Shown here: piece by piece, positions 46,631 to 59,100 of the stretch
Numbering within the stretch: position 1 is the stretch's first letter
Layout: each line of letters starts with the position of its first letter
Source: Gigaspora margarita
Lineage: Eukaryota > Glomeromycota > Glomeromycetes > Diversisporales > Gigasporaceae
Assembly: GCA_009809945.1 (NCBI GenBank)
Contig: WTPW01000554.1
Span: 251,805 to 315,804 of the forward strand
Length of the DNA: 64,000 nt
Direction: 5' to 3'
Translations under genes and position numbers: made by a program
Notes under the pieces: model-generated
What the model was told of the DNA's origin: nothing
The model's input: only the letters and a program-made list of their open reading frames with translations
Databases searched by the model: none

Positions 46631-48830
46631 ATAGATGCTGGTGCAATAAAATTAGAGTGGTGAAATAGTTTCACAAATATTGGTGAAACTGTGTCGAATT
46701 GTGAAATGGATGAAACTAATTTCACCAGCATCTTTAACGCAAATAAACAGTGAATTAATTACATTTTGCTAATAGCCAATCGGTAATGATAAAATTAGTG
46801 AATTGGAGTAATGTTGTATTGGTGAAATTTGTGGAATTTGTGACTTGGTGAATCGATAAATCAGTGAAATCGGTGAATTGATGAAATCAGTAAATTTGGT
46901 AAATTGATATGTAAAATGTTGATATGGTAAAATGGCAATAATTATACACAAATAAATTTACTTTATTTTTTTCATATTTTATTTTTATCCGCTCTTTTAT
47001 ATATTTTATCTATTTTTTCAACCTTTATTATTTAAAGATTATGATCTAGCTTAAATTGGCAAGATCGATATGTATTTTAGCTTGGATTACAATAAATATA
47101 TAACAAGTTCCGCAGAATTTTTACGATAAGTAGGTTAATTGATTTTGATTCATTTTAAGTATATAATATAAAAGCTTATACAGAATTAATTTTAACTAAT
47201 AAATTTAGAATTTATATAAACTGTAAACTACCAGATAGCAAATTTATAATATATAGGTTAACTCAAAACCTTTGAAATTAAAGACTGACACTCGAACTTC
47301 CCAATATTACTACGATTTGTGCTTCAGTATGTAAACTGTGGAACTTTCGTTATTTGAGTTTAGATTATTGTGACTGAAAGATCAAAAAGGTTAGTTAATT
47401 ATGTAAGCGAAACATTTTAACTATTATTATTTTATTCGTATTGGCTAACCTATGAACGTAAAATTTATTGCATTTAAACTTATGTGTTGTACGAATAACC
47501 AATAATACCATTGATTAGTGATGGGCCACGCGCGGGATGCGCGGGATTTTTAATATAAGATTATCTGGCCTCGTTAGCATATCACCTGGCCCGAATTAGC
47601 AAAACATCTGGCCTGCTTTAACATAAGTGGGCCAATTCTTAATTGGTATTTGATGTACTTACATAAAAATATTATGAACGCATTAACTTTTTATTTATTT
47701 CTCGTTCCACATATATACGTACGTACAGAGATAATGCGCAAACTGTACGTTGAAATAAATTTTTTAAATTGTCATTATTAATAAAGTGGGAATCTAGACT
47801 TTTAATTTCTTGCATAAAATAATACACCAAGAATATTGTGTACCATATGGGCGAAAATCTCCCATTTCAGTGATTATTTCATATGAGTGATAAGGTTAAA
47901 TAAATTCGAGCCAATCATTTATGTGATTTAGATGATTATTGACTATTTGATCAAAAATTATAAGCTCGATTATGAGTCGTTTATGGATTTTTGTATGTAT
48001 ATAACCTAGTAATAAATTTTTGTATGTATGTACGGTACTTGATCACTATAAATTTTAGTACATTTATACCTGATTATACACCCGATTACTTATAAATTTT
48101 CATACCTTATGATTTGATCGCTTTGTTACCATTATAATTTTTAAATATGTATTTATATAATAAGATTTTACAAAATTGAGCAAATCTGAATTGATGAATT
48201 TAATAATTTTAAGATTCAAGTAGGTAAAGTCTATATAAGCATTTTTATTTGTAATCAATGCTGTAAGATTTATAAGAAATGATTATTATTTTAACGAGAA
48301 ATTACATTCCTCGTGATCATAGATACATATACGTATATATATATATATTTATTAATCGTGAAAAATCCAGAGACTCTACTCGATCCCGCGAATCTCGCGA
48401 ATCCCGCGCGGATCCCGCGCGGGATTTTTAAAAAAAATCGGGATTTGCCCATCACTACCATTGATGATTATAAAGAGATTCTTATTGTGAAAAATACATG
48501 TATTGTGGCAAATGTTTATGATTGATGCATGCTACCAAATAACTGGTCAAATTAGTTTATATCAGCCTTCGCACGATTTAAAAATCAAGTATGTTCGATC
48601 ACTTATCAATTGCTAATACATAATAAATAAAATTTTTTTATAATGGATCACAATCAAACAAATAAATGATCGATATTGAATAATCGATCAACAATTCTAA
48701 TTTAACAATATCACCATTGCATCAATTGTACTAATTTCACCAAATTACAAAATTTTTTATTTTGCTATAATTTTTGGTGAAGCTATTCACAATTCCACCT
48801 GGTGAAATTGTCAAGTTTCGTCAGCATCAT
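46631..48830. mobile_element. Old element with GTGAAAT/ATTTCAC words, present in more than one unit
   Basis: GATGCTGGTGCAATAAAATT at the left and CAGCATC at the right are inverted. GGTGAAAT, TGAATTGGTGAA words fill 46650-46960, and ATTTCACC, CACCATTGCACCAATT words fill 48710-48830. The right half recurs at 33360-33530 and 63225-63350 and the left half at 62030-62160. It was therefore in the ancestral unit before duplication. The boundaries are approximate. Confidence 0.5.
47516..48457. mobile_element. hAT-like MITE with CGCGGGAT words, 942 bp
   Basis: Ends TAGTGATGGGCC and TTTGCCCATCACTA. The 8-bp target duplication CCATTGAT is perfect (47508-47515, 48458-48465). Units 0 (near 33145) and 2 (near 62995) have the empty site. 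GCGCGGGAT/ATCCCGCGCG words lie near both ends (47530-47550, 48380-48430). The interior is AT-rich with no transposase. It inserted after the duplication. Confidence 0.92.
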
Positions 48831-49381
48831 TTTGCGAAAAATAAAAAGAATAATAATGAACTCACATGTACTATTCTTCTATAGGATAAGAAAAATTAAT
48901 TAAACCAAAAATTGCATTGTAGCAATAATTAAATTTGCCCTTTATTTGAAGATAGCTTCATATCGATATCAATTGGGTTATTTTCCCAGTAGAAGATTCC
49001 AACCACTACAAGTCTAGTCGCATCAATATGTGTCACCAAGTGTTTAAAATTCAAAATAAAAATTACTTGCTCAATGTGCAATATGATTTTTTTAACTTAC
49101 ACAGCGTGCAAGTAATTTTTATTTTGCTACTTGCACATATATTATTTTATAATTATATATAAATATATTGTCTAGCTTATCCTTAAGAACATACTTGCAC
49201 ATTAAAAAAAAATTCTTCACATGAAAAAACACTTACAAATGTACACCTTGCGCATGCCAATTTTAAACACTGGTGCCACTTAAGGAGTTATAATTCCATA
49301 TAACGATGGGAGTCCAGCCAATCAAACTTTACCCTTCCGTTTATTAGTCTTCGAAATTCCTGTTAATTTTTCTTTTAATTA

Positions 49382-49555
49382 CAGTCAACTCCCGCAATAG
49401 TCACATGCTAAAATCAGCATTTTATGGGCCTATTGCGAAATTGTGACTAAAGCGAGAAAGAATTTATTTAGTTTGTATGATCAGATAAATAAAATTAAGG
49501 TGACTATAGCGCGATTGTGACTATAGCGAGACGTGACTATTGCGGGAGTTGACTG
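49382..49555. mobile_element. 174-bp pogo-like MITE, copy 1
   Basis: CAGTCAACTCCCGCAATAGT at the left and ACTATTGCGGGAGTTGACTG at the right, with TA on both sides. It appears identical over its full length to 54664-54837. Units 0 and 2 have an uninterrupted TA here (38690s, 63750s). The interior repeats GTGACTAWAGCGAG words. Confidence 0.92.
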
Positions 49556-49588
49556 TATATATTTTTCACGAAAATATAAAGCTCTAAA

Positions 49589-49619
<31 letters not shown>

Positions 49620-49971
49620 AAAAAGTAACTTTCGAGAACTTATTAAAATATAAAGTTACGCTTTTATTCAAATGGCCATTGAAGAGTTACAATTTTAAAT
49701 GTTTTAGATGATTTGCATATTTATGTGAATAATTGTGAATAATATTGAGAGCTCTAAAACGGTAAGTTAGTCAAATTGAGAAAAAGGCGTGTTAGATTTG
49801 ACGAGTGAAGTTATAATGGATTTTATACTACAATGAGCCTTATTAACTAGCAAAAATTCAAGCTATAACCTATTTTGGGATTATTGACATAAACGTAAAG
49901 ATGGTAAAAATTTATTTATATTATTTAAATCAGTGATATTTAAGATTTCAAGATGTTTAAATCTTGCATAA

Positions 49972-51333
49972 CAGTCATAGGACATGTCCCCTTAAAATAA
50001 GTTTAAAATAAGTTTATAATAAAAATTATAAAAAAAACATATGAATTTACCATAAACTTTGAGCTAAGATCCCTCTCTGGCTTAACTAATTAACTTAAAA
50101 TTAAATTTTGCGGGTATATAGAACAAGAAAAGAAGAAAATTTTGAGCTTAAAAACCACATTAAAATTTTGCCAATTTTGCACTTTTTCAAAATGTACTCT
50201 GTCAAAAACAAATATTTACAAATTTAAATCAGCAGTTATGTGTAAAATTATGCTTTGAACAACTTTACTTAGGCGACGGAAGTAGATTGCCTTGTAAGAA
50301 AAATGGGTTATCTATGTATTAAAGTTAAAATTTATTGTATTTCATGATCCAACTTTTTTTCCTTATTAGGGGGATGGCTAAAGCCATGTACCATGTGATT
50401 TTTTGAAAATTTAGTTAAAATTAGGGTTAGAGCCTGTTTAGCATTAGGGTTGGGGTTAGGGCTAGAACAGACATATAGGTAAAATTGCCTTCCCAGTATT
50501 TTTTATTAATGGCCCAAGATAGGTTTGAACTGTCATTTTTATATTCTTGCTTTTTTTTTGTTTTTTTGTCTTCTTTGGGCTGATCTGTGTACACAAAATT
50601 TTATGACTCCGGTTGGTTGATTTACACAAAAATGTCATGCAGGTACATGGCTTTAGACGACCCTCTTATTAGGTAACTTACTTTGGGCTCTTAAGCAAAG
50701 TTGATTGGCATGTAATTTTACATCATATTTGAGGTTGAAACACGTTTTTCAGACCTTTTACTAAGTGAAAAATGGGTTTAAAGTTAGAAAAAAAATTTAA
50801 AAAATTTTTTTTTTTTAAAAAAAAATTTTTCTAAATTTAAACCCATTTTTCACTTAGTAAAAGGTCTGAAAAGCGCGTTTCAACTTAAAATATAATGTAA
50901 AATTACATGCCAATAAACTTTGCTTAAGAGCCCAAAGTAGGTTACCTAATAAGGAAAAAAAGTTGGATCATGAAATATGATAATTTTTAAATTTAGTACA
51001 TAGATAACCCATTTTTCTTACAAGGTAACCTACTTCAGTTGCCTAAGTAAAGTTGTTCAGAGCATAATTTTACACATAACTGCTAATTTAAAATTTGTAA
51101 ATATTTGTTTTTGACAGAGTTATATTTTGAAAAAGTGCAAAATTGGCAAAATTTTAATGCAGTTTTTAAGCTCAAAATTTTCTTCTTTTCTTGTTCTATA
51201 TACCTGCAAAATTTAATTTTAAGTTAATTAGTTAAGCCGAGAAGGATCTTTAGCTCAAAGTTTATAGTAAATTCATATGTTTTTTTATAATTTTTATTAT
51301 AAACTTATTTCTAGGAGACATGTCCTATAACTG
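49972..51333. mobile_element. Palindromic fold-back element, 1,362 bp including a nested MITE
   Basis: ATAA flanks it (49968-49971, 51334-51337). The ends are CAGTCATAGGACATGTCC and its near complement GACATGTCCTATAACTG. Removing the nested 295-bp MITE and its 8-bp duplication leaves 1,059 bp, the size of the copy at 33605. The arms meet in A/T runs near 50805. It sits at the junction of units 1 and 2. Non-coding. Confidence 0.88.
50370..50664. mobile_element. hAT-like MITE nested in the fold-back, 295 bp
   Basis: GGGGATGGCTAAAGCCATGT and CATGGCTTTAGACGACCCT are inverted ends. The 8-bp duplication CTTATTAG flanks it (50362-50369, 50665-50672), and the opposite arm of the host palindrome shows the intact site. 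The interior contains TTAGGGTTGGGGTTAGGG and resembles 10860-11100 and 31070-31330. Confidence 0.9.
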
Positions 51334-51344
51334 ATAAGCATATC

Positions 51345-52010
51345 TGGTATCACAACAAATTTTATACCACAGAAAAATCACATGATTTATGTGACTATAG
51401 TTAAAGATCTGTGATACCGATTCACAGAAAGATCTAGTTGAATAGGCCGATATGCATGTCAATAATACCGATCTGCATGCCCATGTTTAATTGCTTCAAA
51501 ACAAAATGGCATCATCTTTAGACATGCTGATAGCCCTATTGAATAGTTTGTTATATATATTAAATAAAGTAGTTAATTATTAGAAGCATTAAAAGACATG
51601 AATGTTAGGTTAGAATCGGAAGAATACTTTTTCCGAATCATGTATATAAGGTCTTCATTTTCACCTTGATCTTAACAGAGACATTGTTCTCATAGTTAGA
51701 GACTTTGTTTAGATAGATTCGAACTCTTACAATCCCTAGATAGAAGATTGAGTAGTATAGTTATATTGTTATATTGAATAAAGTATACCGTGTCTTAATG
51801 CACATTAAATTATAAACACATATCTGCAATTATTCATATCTTCATATACGTTTAATTGTGCCTCTTTCGAACAAGCCTTATAAATCCTCTTATAAAGTCG
51901 TATATCCGACACAACATTAATCTACCAAATCACCCAGTATATAGTTTGCAGAGTGTAAACGCCTTAGTCCCCTGAATTATATTAAGAGGTTAATTTCGGG
52001 TGTGACACCA
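51345..52010. mobile_element. Candidate solo LTR, about 666 bp (fossil)
   Basis: It begins TGGTATCACA and ends TGTGACACCA, the TG...CA form of an LTR with short inverted tips. It has a TATA-like box (GTATATAAGG, near 51645) and a downstream AATAAAG signal (near 51778) in LTR-like order. Unit 1 (near 40984) lacks it. The family and target duplication could not be set, and no internal region is present in the window. Confidence 0.5.
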
Positions 52011-53220
52011 GATAATAACGTCACTTGATTAAATAAATAAAAATCATTTTTGTTTCTGCCTTATTGGATACGGTTTTGTGTGGATATTTGAAAATAATCC
52101 TAATGATAGGTTAATTTTAGATACTTTTGTTAAACAAGTTATGAGAATGATTATAGCAACAATTGGTCAAAAAGCGATTGATGTTCTTCAATTAACCATT
52201 AAATATTAATAATTCAATTTTACATCTAAACTTATTTCTTTATTATATATCACAATTAGCCTGAGATATTTCGGTTTTGATACATCTCGGGCAATTAGAT
52301 TAATAGATTACATAATGGTACGTTTTATTTTTTTGATATTTACATCTAAATATATTTTCTTTGATATATATCACAATTAGCCTGAGATGTTCGGTTTTGA
52401 TACACTTCGTGAAATTAGATCAATGAATTTATAAATTTCAAATATTCCAGTATCAGGAATGAATGACTGTCTAGTAAAGTCATTAAAAATTGAACATATG
52501 AAAGAAATCTTAACTTATTGGGGTGGGAACATAAAAATTACTTTTAATTACTTATATGAATTTCTTGCATCAAAAAAATATAGTTTGATTTTCTAAATTT
52601 ATAAGATTTTTACCAATGTATTTATATTAACTATGAATTAATAGCTTGCATATATAGGACTGAATCTAAAAATGCAGTATATCAAATCAAAACCTCAAAT
52701 AATTATTTAGTCGACAAATACTTATTTAAATAACAAATCATTATAAATAATCGTAAGCAATTTAAAATTTAACAAAAATTTGTATAATTAATAACTAATT
52801 AATTAGTTATTAGTTCTAATAAAATTTAAAGTGGTTGGACAATAAGATGGGAATTATATTAATATCTAATTAATTAAATGAAAATCTTTATCATGATTTC
52901 AAATTCACGATGTTACTTTAATACAAATCTAACATTATGTGACGTCACAGAATCAACGAATTCAGTTTTATCGTTATCCCAATAATCTCTCTTCATGTCA
53001 AATCATTAAATGATTCAATAAGCTAGAAATGCAAATATACGACTTTATTTGTTTCTTTTGATCTTTAAACATAAAATTATGGGTATAAAGTTAAATTGAT
53101 AAGGTTAAATGTATTTGATTTTTTGTTCCTTAAACTGCACTAAAATTTAATAAACTATTTGGTTTCCAATAGAAAGCAAAAATTGTAGCGTAAAACAAAA
53201 TAGCAAAAACATTTATTTAT

Positions 53221-54205
53221 TTATTTTATTTTTTTTTGATGTAATATTTTTATAAATGACAATTGGTTTTTTCCTGGTTTGGATTTGTCTTTGGTTTGCC
53301 GGAAATACACACGCTGATTCCTACTCATTCCTGCTGATTTACCCAAGTTATTCCAATGTAAAGTTAAATTAGCTAACGTAGTATTTTTGCATAACATTTC
53401 TGTCAATGCCTTTTCCTGCCGATTCAACCAATATATTGTAATTAAATCTAAATTAGCTAACGTAGTATTTTTGCATAAAGCTTCTGCCAGTGCTTTTCCT
53501 ACTGATTCACCTGAGCGATTATAAGCCAAAATTAAATTAGTTAACGTATTGTTTTTGCATAAAACTTCCGACAGTCCGACAGTACTTTACCAACTGATTC
53601 ACCCAATCCGTTTGATATAAATTTAAATCAGTTAACGTATTGTTTTTACATCAAGATTCAGTCATTGCTTTCCTGCTGATTTACTCAGTTCATTATCTGA
53701 TAAATAAAAATTAGCTAACGTAGTATTTTTGCATAACGCTTCAGCCAATTCTTTTCCTGTTGATTCACTTAAGTTATTATATTCTAAATTTAAATTAGTT
53801 AGCGTAGCATTTTTGCATAAAATTTCAGCTAGTGCTCTTCCACCCGATTCACCCAAGTTATTCCAATTTAAATTTAAATCAGTTAATGTAGTATTTTTGC
53901 ATAACATTTCAGCCAATGCTTTTCCTGCTGATTCATCCAACTTATTATTACTTAAATATAAATTAGTTAACGTAGTATTTTTGCATAAAGCTTCTGCGAG
54001 TGCTTTTCCACCCAATTCACCCAGTTTATTATGTGATAAATTTAAATTAGTTAACGTAGTATTTTTGCATAAAGCTTCTGCCAGTGATTTTCCAGCAGAG
54101 TCCCTCAAGTTATTACTACTTAAACTTAAATTAGTTAACGTATTATTTTTGCATAAAGCTATTGCCATTTCTTTTCCTATTGATTCACCCAATTTATTCC
54201 AACTA
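53221..54205 (-). pseudogene. LRR 3' part of the unit 2 gene (copy B), separated from part C
   Basis: About ten 28-residue LRRs of the type NTTLTNLNLSHNKLGELG then GKALAEALCK, in at least two frames (54192-53662 and 53529-53221). It ends with the tail SAGMSRNQRVYFRQTKDK to KKIK and a stop, the natural C-terminus shared with copy A. There is no start codon region, zinc ribbon or kinase. The first unit begins abruptly as FYISWNKLGES. Its 3' flank is paralogous to that of copy A, and part C upstream lacks exactly this end, so B is best read as the severed C-terminal portion of the same gene. Confidence 0.75.
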
Positions 54206-54663
54206 ATATAAAATTATGGCCGTTCATGCAAATGTACCCTTTATGCGATTTGATTGGTTGTTGTTGAACTGTTTGTAGAATTTGCGAATGACACTAACTA
54301 AAATTAGGTTAATCGGATAACAATAACAATAATAAGTATAATGCTTTAAATCAGATGATTGTGTAGTATATCGGCTAATTTAATTTTATGGATAACATAC
54401 ATGTAATGCTAGCTAAAATTAGGATAGTCAAAAAAAGGTTTGACTATATCGATATAATTTGTTTAAATTGATAAAATATCCCGGGAACGGAGTGATATGC
54501 AATATCACGAATATATGGTTACTATAGGGCTACCCCAGTAGGGCCGTGAGAATGCACAATCAGATGATTTACATTAACCAAAACAACGAATATGCACAAT
54601 ATTTTTAAGTCATAAACCCTTATGTTAAGGTTAGGTAATGATCGAAGGAAGATTCATTCAATA

Positions 54664-54837
54664 CAGTCAACTCCCGCAATAGTCACATGCTAAAATCAGC
54701 ATTTTATGGGCCTATTGCGAAATTGTGACTAAAGCGAGAAAGAATTTATTTAGTTTGTATGATCAGATAAATAAAATTAAGGTGACTATAGCGCGATTGT
54801 GACTATAGCGAGACGTGACTATTGCGGGAGTTGACTG
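54664..54837. mobile_element. 174-bp pogo-like MITE, copy 2
   Basis: Reads the same as 49382-49555 from end to end, with TA at both flanks (54662-54663, 54838-54839). The flanks beyond the TA differ, so it is an independent insertion and not part of the segmental duplication. Confidence 0.92.
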
Positions 54838-55479
54838 TACAAAAACTTTGCAAGGAATATTTTTGTTAATGCGCAGTAGGCAGTTTCATAGGCAAAAATT
54901 TGCGCCATCAGCACTTTTTAAAAATGCGTAATTTTTACGTTACACCTGATCCGGGGATCTTATTGGCGTCACTTATTAGAAGAGATCTGATTGGTGCATA
55001 TTTCTAAACGTGAATTTCTGCACTTAAACATCATCACATAGTACTATATTTATTGTTTTGTCTCGATTCAAGTGATGACGATCACTATAAAAAATGTCCT
55101 TTTTTTATTAGTCTTTCGGAATTGCACTAACTAAATATGTCATATAACACATTATATATCAAAAAGAAATGTCGGTATTTACCGTAGATGCAAATGATGA
55201 TTGAGGAAAAATATCGAGCAACCTACGCAGTTTACTGAGCATCGGCTTTTTTTTTTATACTACAAATTATGTTGTCGACAAAATTAATTTCTCATGCTTA
55301 TTAAAATACTATGATCCAATTACCTCATAAATACGCAATTATTACATACTCACTAATGATACTAATTATTATTCATATCTTAATTGCATAACTAATTATT
55401 ACATACATCATCGATTACATACTTACTACAAGGATCTCTCGATCGATCGAACATGTGACCGTAGCCGGACCTAACACAT

Positions 55480-55800
55480 GTTCGATCAGGTAAATAGATT
55501 TCGAGACAAAGCTGCCTCGATAGACTCATACAGGGTCCCAAAATTCTGTGTCGAGATACGTCGGAACGCATCGGAATTTTGGTCGGTTGGATCGGAATTG
55601 AACAATTTTGCTCCGATCATAAAAAATTTTACTAATAAATCATATCCATTCATTAAGTAAAAAAATGCCCAGCTGATAATTTTGCTATAAAAACTTACCA
55701 ACAACTAGGCTAAATGTCGACCTAGATCCGACGCATCTGACCTGGAAATTTGGAGACAGCCCTGTAAAAATCGCCTCGATACATATGTATCGACCAGCTA
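55480..55800. repeat. Dispersed repeat, copy 2 (pair with 39790-40065)
   Basis: CpG-rich copy with TCGATAGACTC, GTCGAGATACGTCGGAAC, GATCGGAATTG on the left and CGACCTAGATCCGACGCA, ATCGCCTCGATACATA on the right. TCGAGA/TCGATA words face each other. The two small open frames over it are on opposite strands of the same repeat. Just outside, AACATGTGACCG and ACACATGTTCGATC form a hairpin at 55449-55488. Confidence 0.6.
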
Positions 55801-56142
55801 TTATCTGAGTTCGCCAGAGAAACCACCTCAAAGTTCACTAATAGTCAATATCACGATAATTGATTAATTAATTGAGTTAAATTGCTTAATGAATTTTGGG
55901 GGCCTGGTTTGAAAATTAGTGTGACACGTAATGAACTTTGTCTTAGGACAAAATCCGCATTTTATTATATTTTTTATTATAGTAAAAGCGGATTTATCTT
56001 AATGTATAATCATAACAGATTTCACTATTCGACAACTTGGGTTTCACCTGTAATATTATAATTATTGACATATACAGTAAATTTTCATAAAATCTAAATT
56101 ACACTTATACGTTAATTATATTTTATCTAATTATCAAATCAC

Positions 56143-59100
56143 TCAAAAAGGCGCCGTGGGCGCCAACCCTAACCTTGTATTATATAAATTTAAATTAGTC
56201 AACGTATTATTTTTGCATAAAGCTTCAGCTAGTGCTTTTCCTGCTGATTCACCAAATTCATTGCTACTTAAATCTAAATTAGTTAACGTATTGTTTTTGC
56301 ATAAAGTTCTAGCCAGTGCTTTTCCTGCTGATTCACCCAATAAATTCCTACTTAAATCTAAATTAGTTAACGTAGTATTTTTGCATAAAGCTTCTGCCAG
56401 TGCTTTTCCTGCTGATTCACCCAATCCATTTCTACTTAAATCTAAATTAGTTAACGTTGTATTTGTGCATAAAGCTTCAGCCAATGCTTTTCCTGCAGAT
56501 TCACCCAATATATTATGATATAAATTTAAATTAGTTAACGTATTGTTTTTGCATAAAGCTTCTGCCAGTGCTTTTCCTGCGGATTCACCCAATCTATTGA
56601 TACTTAAATCTAAATTAGTTAACGAAGTATTTTTGCATAAAGCTTCAGCCAATGCTTTTCCTGCAGATTCACCCAATTTATTATAATATAAATTTAAATT
56701 TGCTAACGTAGTATTTTTGCATAAAGCTTCTGCCAGTGCCTTTCCAGTCAACTCACCTAATAAATTATAACGCAAATCTAAATTAGTTAGCGTAGTATTT
56801 TTGGATAGAACTTCAGCTAGTGCGTTTCCTGCTGATTCACCCAATCCATTGTTACCTAAATCTAAATTAGTTAACGTAGTATTTTTACATAAAACTTCAG
56901 CTAGTGCTTTTCCTGCTGAATCACCCAAATTATTTCCACATAAATTTAAATCAGTTAACGCAGTATTTTTGCATAAAGCTTCTACTAATTCTTTTCCTGT
57001 TGATTCACCCAACTTATTATAACCTAAATTTAAATTAGTTAGCGTAGTATTTTTGAATAGAGCCTCAGCCAGTGCTTTTCCTGCTAATTCACCTAGTATA
57101 TTACTACTCAAATCTAAATTAGTTAAGAAAGTATTTACGTATAGAACCTTAGCAAGTGCTATTCCTCCGTTGTCACCTAATTTATTTCGTTTAAGATATA
57201 AATTAGTAAGTGCCGTATTCTTACAAAGAGCTTCAGCTAATGCCTTTCCTGTTTCATCGTTTTGTAGATTTTTGTTTAAATTCAAATGTGTAAGTGCTGT
57301 ATTTTCATGCAGAGCTTCGGCAATTGCCTTTCCTGCTTCATCAGCCAGATTATTATCTTCTAAATTTAAACCAGTTATTGTGATATTGTTGCATAGAGTT
57401 TCTGCCAGAGCTTTTCCAGATGAATTACAAAGATTTTTTGATCTTAAATTCAAATTTTTTAAAGTGAAATTTGTACTTAAAGCTTTAGCCAGAGTTTTTC
57501 CTGCCTCGCATAACTTATCATAGTTATGCCATAAGTCGCCAAGTGTAGTAATTTGATAAAGTGCATTAGACGCTGAAAGTTTATTTGACCGAGAATTTAG
57601 TGTTTCTTGTTCAATTGTTTGATATGAACTTGTACATAGATCTATTGTTTTGATATTCGATAAAGAATGGATGAACAAAGCCAAAGTATAATTAGCCTTA
57701 ATCAGATAATTAAATACAGATAATAAGTTTAAAAGCAATCAATATATACCATTATCAAAAAATTTTCTTCGTTTTATTTCATCTTGTAAAGAAAATCATA
57801 ATGAGATTATAAACTATAAATTAATAAAATTTTATATTTAATCATACCTTTATTGTCCATTAAAAATTCAATAGAGTGTTTTTTTGAAACTGATATGTGT
57901 ATGCTTGTATTTAGATCATTGGTTTCCCTAATGAGTTTTGAACCGTATGTTCGTTGTTAAATTTACTAACTTTCAAATATTCAGCACTTAATTTGTAAAT
58001 TGTTAGTGCCATAATATAACTTACATAATGTTAAATGAATAACAACTTCCAACTCTCTGAAGGTAATCTATAGAATTTGATGTAGAAGTCCTAGAATTTT
58101 GAAACAAATTTGAAAGCATGGAATCGATAGTAGGATTTAATAATTGACTATGAGTATTCGAATGTGGATGAATAGATTTAACAATAAATTTCCCAGACTC
58201 AAGCAACTCATGTCGTTTATTTTCAGCATCTATAAAAATTTTATCCATATTCCAATAACTAGAATTTATTTCATTAAATATTTCATTGATAGATGGCCTC
58301 TTTAAAGGATCAAAATGCCAGCATTTTTGCATTAGAATGGCCCAAATGAATGGTGTATCTTCTGTGATATCTGGGCGTAATCCACTGCATATCTTAAACA
58401 TAAGATGTACATATAAGCCAGATCGCAAAAGGGACGTCGTCCAGTTGTAAGTTCATACATGATCATCCCTAAACTATAGATATCTGAACTAAATGAATAC
58501 TGTTTTTCGTTAAATACTTCGGGTGCAACATATGGCATAATCCCATATATTCTGTGTTCGGAGCCTTCTGGATCTTCATTTGCTGGTCGACTAAGCTCCA
58601 AATCTGCAATAAAGGATTCAGTAGAATCTAATAATATATTTCCTCCATGTATATCGCGGTGTAGAATTTTATTTTCATGAATCCCTTTAATGCCTTTAAC
58701 GATACCTCTAAAAAACCGTAGTTTCATTTTCCAAGTAATATCCTTAAAATGGTTGGATAAATATTCACTTAAACTTCCATGAGACATATAAGACATAACG
58801 AATATATATTTATTTGTATTTGGATTTTTTGACACTCCATAACATTGAATTAGTTGACGGCTGTTGGAATTAGGCTGACTTTTAACAATATTTTGTAGCT
58901 GTAAAAATCGATAAGAATATTTATAATAGTCTATTGATAACTAAGTTAGTCTAAATATTTAAAATTTATATCCTTACCTCTTTTAAAAATTCAGAACTAA
59001 TGGTCGAGGAATCTTTAAGTTCCTTTAATACGATTGTCACATTTTTCTCCCGATTAAATTCTTTTCTACTACTACTCCAACCTTTCACTATTCCTTTTAT

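Larger units (their letters stand above)
40968..49971. repeat. Segmental duplication unit 1
   Basis: 3' flank 40968-42710 matches 52011-53230 (TAACACCAGATAATAAC-type start, TTAAACAAGTTATRAGAATG, AACATATGAAWGAAAYCTTA). Then comes kinase-LRR copy A (42711-46492), then the 5' flank 46493-49971 matching units 0 and 2. Insertions private to this unit: 41372-41827, 47516-48457 and 49382-49555. Confidence 0.8.
54206..56142. other. Interruption of the unit 2 LRR region, about 1.95 kb
   Basis: Nothing comparable lies in copy A. Its ends are ATTATGGCCGTTC and GGCGCCGTGGGCGCCAACCC, the latter GC-rich and palindromic. ATATAAA is next to both edges and may be a 7-bp duplication, but the two coding halves would not rejoin in frame, so rearrangement is also possible. 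It contains the pogo-like MITE at 54664 and the repeat at 55480-55800. A TTACACCTGATC/TTATTGG core like that of other MITEs lies at 54930-54970. No gene. Confidence 0.6.

Noticed and set aside
56165-57520. Regular spaced repeats as a CRISPR array
   Set aside because: The 84-bp period is coding for LRRs; there are no unrelated spacers and the genome is eukaryotic.
56156-57523. Long plus-strand open frames with HKASASAFPADSP repeats over the LRR arrays (also 43425-44663 and 53729-54211)
   Set aside because: They are exact antisense shadows of the 84-bp LRR units, lack starts of their own and occur equally over the broken copies.
57911-57986. Kinase ending at NSLGKPMI with a 38-nt intron as the main model
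   Set aside because: Possible, but the intron is very short and the alternative 97-nt intron keeps an open frame through two more small exons into the LRRs, conserved in copy A.
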